NCBI RefSeq assembly: GCF_014836985.1
Contig: NZ_JACSPU010000007.1
Location: 45,838 to 109,837 of the forward strand
Direction: 5' to 3'
DNA length: 64,000 nt
From: Planococcus wigleyi
GTDB lineage: Bacteria > Bacillota > Bacilli > Bacillales_A > Planococcaceae
Every line of letters begins with the position of its first letter. Positions within the stretch are counted from its first letter, which is position 1. Positions 54,695 to 64,000 of the stretch are shown piece by piece. The translations under genes and the position numbers were made by a program. The notes beneath the pieces were generated by a model. The model worked only from the letters and a program-made list of their open reading frames with translations. It made no database searches and was not told where the DNA came from.

Positions 54695-57600
54695 TTGTCA
54701 ATGGTTTATCCGCATATAAGCACATCGGCTGATTTGCTGAAAAGCACGGTACGCCTTGACGAACTTTTCCCGTATCTGAAGGAACAAGGAGCCGCTTCAG
54801 CCGCAATCGTCAACACCAAATTATATGGTATTCTTCCTTTTTGGGAAGCATGCCGCCGTGCCGGCATCCATGGGGTGGTCGGCCTTTCGGCGGCTATCGA
54901 ATACGAAGAGCAATCCTATCCGGTCGTTTTATATGCCCAATCGAATAAAGGCTACGGCAATTTGCTGAAAATCTCCAGTGCCTTGTCGACAAGAGACAAA
55001 GAGGCCATCCCTGAGCAATGGCTCAAAGCCTATCGAGAAGGGTTGATTTGTGTTATTCCCAATAAAACAGAATGGTTATTGACCGACCGCAGCCTGGTAT
55101 TTGAATACGTTAAGCATTTATTCGGCTCAGCAGCTTTTGGAAGCATTGAACGGCCAGGCGGAATAACATCGGAACATGAACCTGCATTTGTCGGCATCTG
55201 CGAAAATATGGGCTTACCGATTATCGCTTCACAGGAAAGCCGTTACCTGCACCAACAAGATGCATTTGCCTATGAAGTGGCATCGGCCATTGGCCAGAGC
55301 TTGAAGATGGAAGATCCGGAAAGAAAGAAACCTGAGCACACCAATGCCTATGTGCCGAGCCGACAAGAGTTCGAGTCCTGGTTCGCTGACCGTCCGGAAT
55401 GGTTCCAGCGAACAGCGGATGTCTTGAAAAGCTGCCAGTTGACGATTCCGATGAACCGCCAACTGCTGCCAGTCTTCCCATTGCCGAAAGAAACCGACAA
55501 AGCGGCTTTTATTGCAGAGTTGTGCAAATCGGGATTGGCTGAACGGGTCCCCGGCTATTCACGGGACTATCAGGACCGATTGGATTATGAGTTGTCTGTG
55601 ATTGGAACGATGGGATTTATCGATTATTTCCTCATTGTTTCGGATTTCATGAAATATGCAAAAGACCAGGGCATCATGACAGGCCCTGGGCGTGGATCTT
55701 CGGCCAGTTCGCTTGTGGCGTATTCACTGAAAATCACAGATGTGGATCCTCTCGAACACGGCTTGCTGTTTGAACGCTTCTTGAATCCAGAACGCGTAAC
55801 GCTGCCCGATATCGATATTGATTTTGCGGATCACAGACGGCACGAAGTAGTGGAATATGTAGCGGAAAAATATGGAGCGGTCCGAACCGCCCAAATTATC
55901 ACATTCGGCACCTTATCGGCAAAAGCCGTTGCCCGTGATACAGCCCGCGTGTTCGGTTTTGAAGCTGAAGAGCTGGATGCGATTTCGAAAATGATTCCGA
56001 ATCGTCCAGGCACTACGCTCCGGTTGGCCCTCAAAGAATCGCAGACTTTGGAGAGCTGGATCATGGAGCGGGAAGAGCGCAAAACTTGGTTCAAGACAGC
56101 ACTGAAATTGGAAGGGCTGCCGCGCCATGCTTCAACCCATGCAGCAGGAGTGATTTTAAGTCCATCGCCGCTGGTTGACCATGTCCCGATTGAAAAAGGG
56201 CATGAAGGCATTTATTTGACGCAATGGCCTATGCAGGAACTGGAAGCGATCGGCTTACTGAAAATGGACTTTTTGGGTCTGCGCAATTTAACGATCCTGG
56301 AACAAATCCGCAACTTGATTTATTGGGATACGAAAAAACGGCTAGACTACCGGAATATTCCGCTGACGGATGCTGAAACGTTCAAGCTGCTGGCTGCTGG
56401 CGATACAACCGGTGTCTTCCAATTGGAATCCGAGGGCATGCGCGGGGCGCTCCGTCAAATTAAACCCACGGCATTCGGTGACATCGTCGCAGTAAATGCT
56501 TTGTTCCGGCCAGGCCCAATGGAATTCATTCCGTTATATGCGAGACGGAAACACAAGCAGGAAACTGTGAAATATGTCCACCCGATTCTGGAACCCATTT
56601 TAAGCGAAACTTATGGCGTCATCGTTTATCAGGAACAGATTATGCACATTGCAGCGAAGATGGCCGGCTTTTCTTTGGGAGAAGCCGACTTGTTGCGGCG
56701 TGCAGTCAGCAAAAAGAAACGCGAGATTTTAGACCAAGAACGTGCGCATTTTGCCCGTGGAGCCAAAGCGAAAGGTTTTACAGAAGCGGAAGCATCAGAA
56801 GTCTACGATTTGATTGTCCGTTTCGCGGATTACGGTTTTCCAAAAAGCCATGCCGTCGCCTACAGCATCATTTCCTATCAGCTGAGCTATGTGAAGACCC
56901 ATTATCCGGTTCATTTCTATACCGGGTTGTTGGGCAACAGCGCGGGGAATGCGGATAAAACGAGACAGTTGCTGCAGGAAATCAAAGATAATAAAATTCC
57001 ATTGCTGCCGCCTTCTGTTCAGCAAAGCCGCCATTCCTTTTCTGTAGAAGACGGCAAGATCCGGATTGGGTTGAATGCGGTAAAAGGAGTCCCGGGAACA
57101 ACGATCAAAGCGTTGCTAGCCGCAAGAGAAGATGGGCCGTTCAGCAGCCTGTTCAATATTGCCGAACGGATTTCAGCCTTGCATTTCAACAGGAAATCGT
57201 TTGAACCCTTGATCAAAGCAGGAGCTTTGGATGACTTTGGGTATGACCGCAGTGTTTTGCTGGCATCGCTGGATAGCGCCATCAAACATGCTGAACTGGT
57301 TAAGCCGAATGAAGACCCCGGCCTATTTGATGATATGGGGTCGAGCTTCATGAAACCGAAATACACCAAAGCAACGGAACTCCCGGAAAGTCTGAAACTC
57401 GATTACGAAAAAGAAGTGCTGGGCTTTTATTTGTCTAAGCATCCGGTTGAACGGGAAAAAGAAGAAAGGCAGAAATCCTATAATGAACTGAAATCACTTC
57501 ATACAAAACGGGACCGTGAATCGGTTAGGGTACTTGGAATGGTGGAAGATATTAAACGGATCCGGACAAAAAAAGGAGATGCTATGGCATTTGTGACCTT

Positions 57601-57757
57601 AGTGGATGAAACTGGTCCAGCTTCTGTCACATTGTTTCCAGTAGAATATGCCAAATACAACCTTCTTCTTGAGTCCCATGCCATCCTCGAAATTCAGGGG
57701 CAAGTCGAAAACCGCAACCATAAAACAGCGATTATCTGCAAGAATATAGAAACCTGA
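54695..57757 (+). CDS. dnaE: DNA polymerase III alpha subunit DnaE
   Basis: A 1020-residue replicative polymerase that in Bacillales extends RNA primers before PolC. Order: PHP domain (1-240), palm/thumb/fingers with catalytic GRGSSASSLVAY and PDIDIDFAD (near 370), helix-hairpin-helix and C-terminal OB fold. The PHP metal site looks lost: the usual HxH pair reads PHIST near the start. TTG 54695 is preferred because AAGGAGGG is 6-7 nt upstream; ATG 54701 is the alternative. Confidence 0.95.
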   Translation: MSMVYPHISTSADLLKSTVRLDELFPYLKEQGAASAAIVNTKLYGILPFWEACRRAGIHGVVGLSAAIEYEEQSYPVVLYAQSNKGYGNLLKISSALSTRDKEAIPEQWLKAYREGLICVIPNKTEWLLTDRSLVFEYVKHLFGSAAFGSIERPGGITSEHEPAFVGICENMGLPIIASQESRYLHQQDAFAYEVASAIGQSLKMEDPERKKPEHTNAYVPSRQEFESWFADRPEWFQRTADVLKSCQLTIPMNRQLLPVFPLPKETDKAAFIAELCKSGLAERVPGYSRDYQDRLDYELSVIGTMGFIDYFLIVSDFMKYAKDQGIMTGPGRGSSASSLVAYSLKITDVDPLEHGLLFERFLNPERVTLPDIDIDFADHRRHEVVEYVAEKYGAVRTAQIITFGTLSAKAVARDTARVFGFEAEELDAISKMIPNRPGTTLRLALKESQTLESWIMEREERKTWFKTALKLEGLPRHASTHAAGVILSPSPLVDHVPIEKGHEGIYLTQWPMQELEAIGLLKMDFLGLRNLTILEQIRNLIYWDTKKRLDYRNIPLTDAETFKLLAAGDTTGVFQLESEGMRGALRQIKPTAFGDIVAVNALFRPGPMEFIPLYARRKHKQETVKYVHPILEPILSETYGVIVYQEQIMHIAAKMAGFSLGEADLLRRAVSKKKREILDQERAHFARGAKAKGFTEAEASEVYDLIVRFADYGFPKSHAVAYSIISYQLSYVKTHYPVHFYTGLLGNSAGNADKTRQLLQEIKDNKIPLLPPSVQQSRHSFSVEDGKIRIGLNAVKGVPGTTIKALLAAREDGPFSSLFNIAERISALHFNRKSFEPLIKAGALDDFGYDRSVLLASLDSAIKHAELVKPNEDPGLFDDMGSSFMKPKYTKATELPESLKLDYEKEVLGFYLSKHPVEREKEERQKSYNELKSLHTKRDRESVRVLGMVEDIKRIRTKKGDAMAFVTLVDETGPASVTLFPVEYAKYNLLLESHAILEIQGQVENRNHKTAIICKNIET

Positions 57758-57788
57758 CTGCTTTTCTAAAAGAAAAGCAGTTTTTTCT
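57758..57788 (+). terminator. dnaE terminator
   Basis: 10-bp perfect stem CTGCTTTTCT/AGAAAAGCAG, AAA loop, six T. Confidence 0.88.
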
Positions 57789-57793
57789 TTACG

Positions 57794-57841
57794 TAGCCAT
57801 ATTTTTTTTGTAAGGTATAGAATATGAGTGGTCAGACCACT
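57794..57841 (+). promoter_or_regulatory. Promoter and FadR-type operator before the GntR gene
   Basis: -35 TAGCCA (57794-57799), 17-nt spacer, -10 TAGAAT (57817-57822). Immediately after, AGTGGTCAGACCACT (57827-57841) is a perfect 15-nt palindrome with the TGGTC-N-GACCA core known for FadR-subfamily regulators. It would cover the start of transcription, so bound regulator should block it. Confidence 0.72.
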
Positions 57842-57870
57842 TTCAAAAAAATGGGAACTGAGGAACTGTC

Positions 57871-58521
57871 ATGAATCAAACTAAACGGTATTTGGATATA
57901 GTCAGGGACATTCGTGATATGATCCGGCAGGAAAAAATCAAGCCGGGTGACCGCATTCCATCTGAAAGGGAATTGGCCGAAACCATGCAAGTAGGTCGCT
58001 CAACGCTGCGGGAAGCATTGCGCAGTTTGGAATTGCTTGGGTTGATCGAAACGCGCAGAGGTGAAGGTACATTTCTGTCTGACCATCGCAACCATACATT
58101 GGTTGAGGTGTTGTCGACGTTCGTCCTGCAGGACAATCAGTCGCATAAAGATGTCTGGGAAACGCGCTTGCTCCATGAAGTGGCTGCGATCCAGACGATT
58201 TGCCAAAATGAAGCAGCCAGCCAAATGAAGGTCTGGGACAGTTTTCGGCTGCACCTTAAACACGACAGCTTTCAGCGAGAAGACTTTGTCCGTGAACTGA
58301 TGGTGCTGTCGGGCAATCGATTGTCATTGAAAATCTGGTTTCTATTAAAGCAATACAGCGGAAATCCATATGATGGAACTGTCACTTCTGATGAAATTGA
58401 ACACATGAACCATATACTTACTGCAATTGAGCAGCAAGATGCAGAGACGGCCGTTCGGGAGTTTCGGGCCTGGGATGAATGGCTACAAAAGGAGAGAATA
58501 CGCAATGGCAATGATTCGTGA
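57871..58521 (+). CDS. GntR/FadR-subfamily transcription regulator
   Basis: A 216-residue regulator with winged helix-turn-helix (about 8-72; [40 protein letters not shown]) and a shorter helical FCD-like ligand domain. Its 3' end overlaps accD by 17 nt, so regulator, accD and accA are one unit. With the palindrome in front of it, autoregulation of the operon is likely. The ligand (an acyl-CoA or other) is not known; the FCD metal-binding residues are not obvious. Confidence 0.87.
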   Translation: MNQTKRYLDIVRDIRDMIRQEKIKPGDRIPSERELAETMQVGRSTLREALRSLELLGLIETRRGEGTFLSDHRNHTLVEVLSTFVLQDNQSHKDVWETRLLHEVAAIQTICQNEAASQMKVWDSFRLHLKHDSFQREDFVRELMVLSGNRLSLKIWFLLKQYSGNPYDGTVTSDEIEHMNHILTAIEQQDAETAVREFRAWDEWLQKERIRNGNDS

Positions 58522-59377
58522 TATTTTTAAACGCAATAAAGACAGCAAAGAGGCGACCATACCTACGAAATCTGCAAAGGATGTCCCAGAAGGCTTGATG
58601 ACTAAATGTCCTTCCTGCAAAGAAATTACATTGACGAAGGATTTAGATAAAAATAATAAGGTTTGTCCAAAATGCGACCATCATTTTAAGATGACTGCTT
58701 ATGAACGTGTCAATAGTTTGCTGGATGCCGGAAGCTTCGAATCGATGGACGATCATTTAAAATCGGAAAACCCACTCGGCTTTCCTGGCTATACAGAAAA
58801 AGTCCAGGCAGACAGTGAAAAAACCGGTTTGAATGAAGCGGTCTTGACTGGTACCGGCCAGCTGTTTGGCCATCCGATTGTAGTAGCGATTATGGATTCC
58901 CATTTCCGGATGGGTTCTATGGGGTCGGTTGTTGGAGAGAAGATTACGCGTGCCATTGAAGCAGCTACTGAGCGCAAATTGCCTTTTATCATTTTTACAG
59001 CGAGCGGTGGAGCACGTATGCAAGAAGGCGTTCTGTCGTTGATGCAGATGGCAAAAACCAGTGTGGCTTTGAAACGCCACAGCAACGAAGGCCTGCTTTT
59101 TGTCTCAGTTCTGACGCATCCGACAACAGGCGGCGTTTCCGCAAGTTTTGCATCAGTGGGGGATATCAATATCGCTGAACCAAAAGCATTGATCGGTTTT
59201 GCAGGACGCCGGGTTATTGAACAGACCGTGCGCGAGAAATTGCCGGAAGACTTTCAGACTGCTGAATTTTTACTGGCCCACGGACAACTGGATGCAGTCG
59301 TTCACCGGGCGTCAATGAAAGATACGCTGGCGACGATTGTGCGTCTCCACACGAAAGGAGCCGTGACCAATGGCTAA
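58505..59377 (+). CDS. accD: Acetyl-CoA carboxylase carboxyltransferase subunit beta AccD
   Basis: A 290-residue subunit of the biotin-dependent enzyme making malonyl-CoA for fatty acids. Zinc ribbon C35, C38, C54, C57 (CPSC, CPKC), then crotonase-like core with [12 protein letters not shown] and [17 protein letters not shown] 58505 follows AAAGGAGAG and lies within the last codons of the regulator. Confidence 0.96.
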   Translation: MAMIRDIFKRNKDSKEATIPTKSAKDVPEGLMTKCPSCKEITLTKDLDKNNKVCPKCDHHFKMTAYERVNSLLDAGSFESMDDHLKSENPLGFPGYTEKVQADSEKTGLNEAVLTGTGQLFGHPIVVAIMDSHFRMGSMGSVVGEKITRAIEAATERKLPFIIFTASGGARMQEGVLSLMQMAKTSVALKRHSNEGLLFVSVLTHPTTGGVSASFASVGDINIAEPKALIGFAGRRVIEQTVREKLPEDFQTAEFLLAHGQLDAVVHRASMKDTLATIVRLHTKGAVTNG

Positions 59378-60338
59378 GAAAAACGGAAAAAAAACAATGC
59401 CTTTTGAAGAACCGCTTATTCAGCTGAGAACAAAAATCTCAGAGCTGAAGGAGTATACAGCGAATGCCGAAGTTGATTTGAGTTCGGAAATCAAGTCTCT
59501 GGAAGACAGGTTCTCCAAGCTTGAAGAAGAGATATACGAAAACATGAAACCTTGGGACCGTGTCCAAGTGGCTCGCCATCCGGAACGGCCGACTACTCTC
59601 GACTATATCCCATTGATTTTTAATGACTTTATCGAATTGCATGGCGATCGCCTTTACGGGGACGATGAAGCGATCGTCAGTGGAATCGCTTCTTTTCACG
59701 GCCAGCCGGTTACGATTATCGGCCATCAGCGCGGCAAAGATACGAAAGAGAACGTCAGACGGAATTTCGGCATGCCGCATCCTGAAGGCTACCGGAAAGC
59801 CTTGCGCCTGATGAAGCAGGCAGAAAAATTTAAGCGTCCGATCATTTGCCTGATTGACACGAAAGGCGCCTATCCGGGCAAAGCAGCTGAAGAGCGGGGG
59901 CAAAGCGAAGCGATTGCGCGCAACCTCGTGGAAATGGCCGGGCTGGAAGTTCCTGTCCTGTCTATTGTCATCGGTGAAGGCGGAAGCGGTGGCGCATTGG
60001 CATTAGGCGTCGGCAACCAGATCTTGATGCTGGAAAACTCGACCTTCTCAGTCATCTCGCCTGAAGGAGCGGCATCGATTTTATGGAAAGACTCGGCCCT
60101 TGCACAAACAGCGGCCGAAGCCATGAAAATCACTGCACCCGACTTGTTGGAAATGAAGATAATTGAACACATGATTCCAGAAGTGCGCGGTGGTGCACAT
60201 CATGACCCGCAGCGGCAAGCAGCGATTATTTCAGAGGCGATCCGTCGTTCCCTTGCGGAATTGAATGGCATGACCGCTGAAGAACTGATTGACCAGCGCT
60301 ACCGGAAGTTCAAATCGATCGGTGTTTTCAGTGAATGA
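59370..60338 (+). CDS. accA: Acetyl-CoA carboxylase carboxyltransferase subunit alpha AccA
   Basis: A 322-residue partner of AccD. N-terminal helical part ([16 protein letters not shown]), then the crotonase-like domain with [18 protein letters not shown] and [15 protein letters not shown]. The ATG overlaps the accD stop by 8 nt, with AAAGGAG inside accD, giving equal synthesis of the two subunits. Confidence 0.96.
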   Translation: MAKKNGKKTMPFEEPLIQLRTKISELKEYTANAEVDLSSEIKSLEDRFSKLEEEIYENMKPWDRVQVARHPERPTTLDYIPLIFNDFIELHGDRLYGDDEAIVSGIASFHGQPVTIIGHQRGKDTKENVRRNFGMPHPEGYRKALRLMKQAEKFKRPIICLIDTKGAYPGKAAEERGQSEAIARNLVEMAGLEVPVLSIVIGEGGSGGALALGVGNQILMLENSTFSVISPEGAASILWKDSALAQTAAEAMKITAPDLLEMKIIEHMIPEVRGGAHHDPQRQAAIISEAIRRSLAELNGMTAEELIDQRYRKFKSIGVFSE

Positions 60339-60340
60339 TG

Positions 60341-60366
60341 AAGAATCGCTTCGGCGGTTCTTTTTG
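60341..60366 (+). terminator. accA terminator
   Basis: AAGAATCGC pairs with GCGGTTCTT (one G-U), tetraloop, T run. Confidence 0.78.
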
Positions 60367-60451
60367 TTTTCGGGAAAATCGGCTCACCCGATTTTCAAAA
60401 TAGATTTGGCTTTTGCAACAAAATCTTAACATGCCGGAAGGCTATTCAGGA

Positions 60452-60480
60452 CTGACAGCGACGCTTTGGCGTGGTAAGGT
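60452..60480 (+). promoter_or_regulatory. Possible pfkA promoter
   Basis: -35 CTGACA (60452-60457), 17-nt spacer, weak -10 TAAGGT (60475-60480). Confidence 0.4.
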
Positions 60481-60491
60481 AAACAGAGTAA

Positions 60492-61475
<984 letters not shown>

Positions 61476-61497
61476 TATGGTAAATGGAGTGAGTTTA

Positions 61498-63258
61498 TTG
61501 AGAAAAACGAAAATCGTCTGCACAATCGGACCCGCAAGTGAATCACCTGAACTACTAGAACGTTTAATTGAAGCGGGCATGAACGTCGCCCGTTTGAACT
61601 TTTCACACGGCAACCATGAAGAGCATGCATTGCGTATCAAACGGATCCGTGAAGCGGCAGATAAAGCCGGTAAAATTGTCGGCATCCTGCTGGATACAAA
61701 AGGGCCGGAAATCCGTACGCATCAAATGGAGAATGATTCAATCGAATTGGTAACTGGCCAAAAAATCGAAATCTCCATGACGGAAGTATTGGGAACACCT
61801 GAAAGATTCTCTATTACTTATGATCAATTGATTGAAGATGTAGATGCTGGATCTATCATTTTGCTTGATGATGGACTGATTGAACTGCGTGTGGAGAGCC
61901 TTGATAAAGAAAATGGCATTATTCATACAGTAGTTGAAAATGCCGGAACTTTGAAAACCAAAAAAGGCGTCAATGTTCCAGGAGTTTCAGTTCAATTGCC
62001 AGGAATCACTGAGAAAGATGCTCAGGATATTTTATTCGGTATTGAACAAGGAGTCGACTTTGTAGCTGCTTCTTTTGTCAGAAACGCTGCGGCTGTCTTA
62101 GACATCAGAGGGCTTCTTGAGAAAAATGGCGGAGCTCATATCCAAATCATCCCGAAAATCGAAAACCAGGAAGGCGTCGACAACATTGATGAAATCATCA
62201 TGGTATCTGATGGCCTGATGGTGGCGCGTGGAGATCTTGGTGTGGAAATTCCAGCTGAAGAAGTTCCATTGGTTCAGAAGTCATTGATCGATAAATGCAA
62301 CAGCGCTGGAAAACCGGTCATTACAGCGACACAGATGCTCGATTCCATGCAGCGCAACCCGCGCCCGACACGTGCAGAAGCAAGTGATGTAGCCAATGCA
62401 ATTTTTGATGGCACAGACGCTATTATGTTGTCAGGTGAAACGGCAGCCGGGCTGTATCCAATCGAATCTGTTGAAACAATGCATCGCATCGCAGAAACAA
62501 CGGAAGCGGCACTGAATTATAAACAAATTGTCTCAACCAGAAGAAAAGAAAAAGAGTCGAATATGACTGAAGCAATTGGACAGGCAGTTGCCTACACTGC
62601 ACTGAACTTGAAAGTTCAGGCAATCATTGCACCGACGGAAAGCGGAACAACTGCTAAAATGATTTCCAAATACCGTCCGGGAGCGCCTATCATTGCTGTC
62701 ACGTCTTCCGATATACCTGCTCGTAAGTTAACATTGGTTTGGGGCGTTCAGCCAATCGTCGGGTCGTCTGTTGAATCGACGGATGAATTGCTGGAAAAAG
62801 CTGTGGATGAAAGTTTGAAACACGGCTATGTCAAACACGGTGATCTTGTCGTCATTACGGCGGGCGTTCCAGTCGGGCAAGCCGGAACGACCAACTTGAT
62901 GAAAGTGCATGTAATCGGCGATATCCTTGCAAAAGGACAGGGAATCGGCAAAACAGTCGCTTTCGGTGAAACTGTTGTGGTCAAAAACGCAGAAGAAGCG
63001 CTGGCAGTCGATGTAGAAGGCAAAATCATTGTTACGATCGGCAGCGACCGCGACATGATGCCGGCTATTAATAAATGTGCTGGCCTCATTACAGAAGAAG
63101 GCGGATTGACGAGCCATGCCGCAGTTGTCGGTTTGAGCCTTGGCATTCCGGTAATCGTTGGTGTCAAAGAAGCAACTTCATTGATTAAGAACAACTATGA
63201 TATTACAATGGATGCGGAAACCGGCATAGTTTATCATGGCCACGCGAGTGTCCTTTAA
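61498..63258 (+). CDS. pyk: Pyruvate kinase Pyk with C-terminal PEP-utiliser domain
   Basis: A 586-residue enzyme, PEP + ADP to pyruvate + ATP, the last step of glycolysis. Barrel with [24 protein letters not shown], and [12 protein letters not shown], plus the extra C-terminal phosphohistidine-type domain typical of Bacillus ([11 protein letters not shown]). TTG 61498 gives [14 protein letters not shown], matching the usual start, with GGAGTGAG before it. Operon with pfkA. Confidence 0.97.
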   Translation: MRKTKIVCTIGPASESPELLERLIEAGMNVARLNFSHGNHEEHALRIKRIREAADKAGKIVGILLDTKGPEIRTHQMENDSIELVTGQKIEISMTEVLGTPERFSITYDQLIEDVDAGSIILLDDGLIELRVESLDKENGIIHTVVENAGTLKTKKGVNVPGVSVQLPGITEKDAQDILFGIEQGVDFVAASFVRNAAAVLDIRGLLEKNGGAHIQIIPKIENQEGVDNIDEIIMVSDGLMVARGDLGVEIPAEEVPLVQKSLIDKCNSAGKPVITATQMLDSMQRNPRPTRAEASDVANAIFDGTDAIMLSGETAAGLYPIESVETMHRIAETTEAALNYKQIVSTRRKEKESNMTEAIGQAVAYTALNLKVQAIIAPTESGTTAKMISKYRPGAPIIAVTSSDIPARKLTLVWGVQPIVGSSVESTDELLEKAVDESLKHGYVKHGDLVVITAGVPVGQAGTTNLMKVHVIGDILAKGQGIGKTVAFGETVVVKNAEEALAVDVEGKIIVTIGSDRDMMPAINKCAGLITEEGGLTSHAAVVGLSLGIPVIVGVKEATSLIKNNYDITMDAETGIVYHGHASVL

Positions 63259-63339
63259 GTAATAGAGAATCAGTTAGCAGGGAGTTTTGCTCTCCGTTAA
63301 AGCATCAAAGGAAAGTAAAGAAGAAGGAGGCCGGTCAAC

Positions 63340-63726
63340 ATGATGAAATGGATTTTCTTGGCCTTGATCATAGTACCGACTTTGGAATTGGCTTTGCTGA
63401 TTTGGGCTGGAGGCAAGCTCGGATTCTTTGCAACAATGGCAATCATTGTGGCGACCGGCTTGCTTGGCGCTTTTCTTGCTAAAAAGCAAGGTCTAAAAGC
63501 ATTAAAGGATATCCAGGATGGCATGAATAGTTTTCAAGCTCCTGGGGATCAATTATTGAATGCGGCATTCATTCTGGTGGGCGGTATTTTGTTGCTGACA
63601 CCGGGCTTCATTTCTGATGCAGTCGGGTTTACGATGCTTTTCAGCCCCACTCAGAAAATGTATAAGCCATTCATTTACCGAATAATCCACAAAAAAATGA
63701 AAAATACCCGGGTTATCGTTGGATAA
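63340..63726 (+). CDS. fxsA: FxsA-family membrane protein (YtzA)
   Basis: A 128-residue protein with two or three membrane helices (WIFLALIIVPTLELALLIW, MAIIVATGLLGAFLA, ILVGGILLLTPGFISDAVGF) and the FxsA signature LTPGFISD. In E. coli FxsA lessens phage F exclusion; its normal job is unknown. SD AAGGAGG before ATG ATG. Confidence 0.9.
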   Translation: MMKWIFLALIIVPTLELALLIWAGGKLGFFATMAIIVATGLLGAFLAKKQGLKALKDIQDGMNSFQAPGDQLLNAAFILVGGILLLTPGFISDAVGFTMLFSPTQKMYKPFIYRIIHKKMKNTRVIVG

Positions 63727-63740
63727 TACCGGGTATTTCC
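63701..63740 (+). terminator. Possible fxsA terminator
   Basis: AATACCCGG pairs with CCGGGTATT across the stop codon; tail TCCATGGATTTT gives only a weak T run. Confidence 0.5.
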
Positions 63741-63767
63741 ATGGATTTTGAAAGGAAATTTAAATTC

Positions 63768-63781
63768 TATAAGCGTTTCCA
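63768..63781 (+). promoter_or_regulatory. cre-like site before citZ
   Basis: TATAAGCGTTTCCA differs from the cre consensus at one position and abuts the -35 of the citZ promoter. Confidence 0.6.
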
Positions 63782-63810
63782 TTCACAAATTCTACAAAGT
63801 TGATTATAAT
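63782..63810 (+). promoter_or_regulatory. citZ promoter
   Basis: -35 TTCACA (63782-63787), 17-nt spacer, perfect -10 TATAAT (63805-63810); predicted start near 63817. Confidence 0.75.
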
Positions 63811-63846
63811 GGCTAAGTAAGGGAATAAAAACAGAAGTTCATAAAC

Positions 63847-63886
63847 GCAGATGAGACATCATTCTGCATTTTTTTTTGGAATGATG
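63847..63886 (+). ncRNA. Candidate attenuator in the citZ leader
   Basis: Terminator form: GCAGATGA (63847-63854) with TCAT-T-CTGC (63859-63867), then nine T (63869-63877). Competing form: CATCATTC (63857-63864) with GAATGATG (63879-63886), 8 bp perfect. The two cannot form together. Confidence 0.5.
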
Positions 63887-63912
63887 AATCAAACTGAAGA
63901 AGGAGCGATTTA

Positions 63913-64000
63913 AATGACATCGTCAAAAGGTTTAGAAGGTGTAGTAGCAACCCAATCCGCGATCAGCTCGATCATTGATGACACACTTACATATGTCGGC
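63913..64000 (+). CDS. citZ: Citrate synthase CitZ (partial, N terminus)
   Basis: The first 29 residues, MTSSKGLEGVVATQSAISSI and then IDDTLTYVG, match the start of Bacillus citrate synthase II. It makes citrate from oxaloacetate and acetyl-CoA. SD AAGGAG is 8 nt upstream. The rest lies beyond the window. Its promoter, cre and leader are described separately. Confidence 0.93.

Overview
This 64-kb window is a chromosomal core segment of a low-to-mid GC Gram-positive bacterium. Gene content and order match the Bacillus subtilis ytnP-to-citZ region closely: ytzB-ytoP-ytpPQR-sftA-murC-ytxGHJ-aroA-ccpA-acuCBA-acsA-tyrS-rpsD-hisJ-ezrA-nifZ-thiI-ytcI-sppA-yteJ-tpx-ytxK-ald-ytkL-ytoI-ytpI-nrnA-dnaE-accDA-pfkA-pyk-fxsA-citZ. 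Strong Shine-Dalgarno sites, T-box leaders, sigma-B promoters and the lack of motPS, ackA and some other Bacillus neighbours suggest Bacillales, most likely Planococcaceae (Planococcus/Sporosarcina-like). That family assignment is inference. No phage, insertion sequence, rRNA, tRNA gene or CRISPR array was seen.

Layout. 1-7180: end of a possible YtnP hydrolase, ytzB, M42 peptidase, DUF84 phosphatase, a lipoprotein, and the ytpP-ytpQ-ytpR-sftA run. 7181-10704: murC with a long leader, then the ytxGHJ stress operon behind a sigma-B-type promoter. 10750-17594: aroA, ccpA, the acuABC operon facing acsA. 17595-22260: a class A penicillin-binding protein diverging from T-box-controlled tyrS. 22288-25294: a sigma-B-type stress protein, a leaderless cobalamin-type binding protein, an RsbR-like stressosome protein and a 21-nt periodic repeat. 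25295-33060: rpsD with its leader, methionine gamma-lyase, a free-Met-sulfoxide reductase, hisJ, ezrA, nifZ-thiI. 33060-43130: a non-coding or decayed stretch, ytcI, rarD, sppA-yteJ-tpx-ytxK, a Cys-rich/pentapeptide-repeat fusion, an RDD protein, and a Tyr T-box driving an NhaC-family transporter. 43200-51586: UspA proteins, PhnA-like protein, queCDE under a preQ1 riboswitch, lipoprotein, oxidoreductase, ald, M24 peptidase, ytkL. 51587-64000: a tandem 124-nt repeat, ytoI, ytpI, nrnA, dnaE, a FadR/GntR regulator with accDA, pfkA, pyk, fxsA and the start of citZ.

How it works together. The window holds the carbon-catabolite regulator CcpA and several of its likely targets: cre-like sites lie at the start of acsA, in front of the methionine gamma-lyase gene, in front of citZ, and (weaker) in front of ald. 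Acetate handling is a module: AcsA is the acetyl-CoA synthetase, AcuA its acetyltransferase and AcuC its deacetylase; the target lysine (K549) is present in AcsA. Glycolysis (pfkA, pyk), fatty-acid synthesis entry (accDA) and the TCA entry (citZ) are contiguous. General stress is represented by sigma-B-type promoters and an RsbR paralogue. RNA-level control is dense: two Tyr-type T-boxes, one preQ1-I riboswitch, a probable S4 leader and a candidate attenuator before citZ.

Most of the window is ordinary core genome. The least explained items are the 21-nt phased repeat (25061-25176), the palindromic 124-nt tandem repeat with compensatory changes (51628-51885), the citZ leader switch, the thiol peroxidase that has lost its resolving cysteine, and the FadR-type palindrome in front of the accDA-linked regulator.
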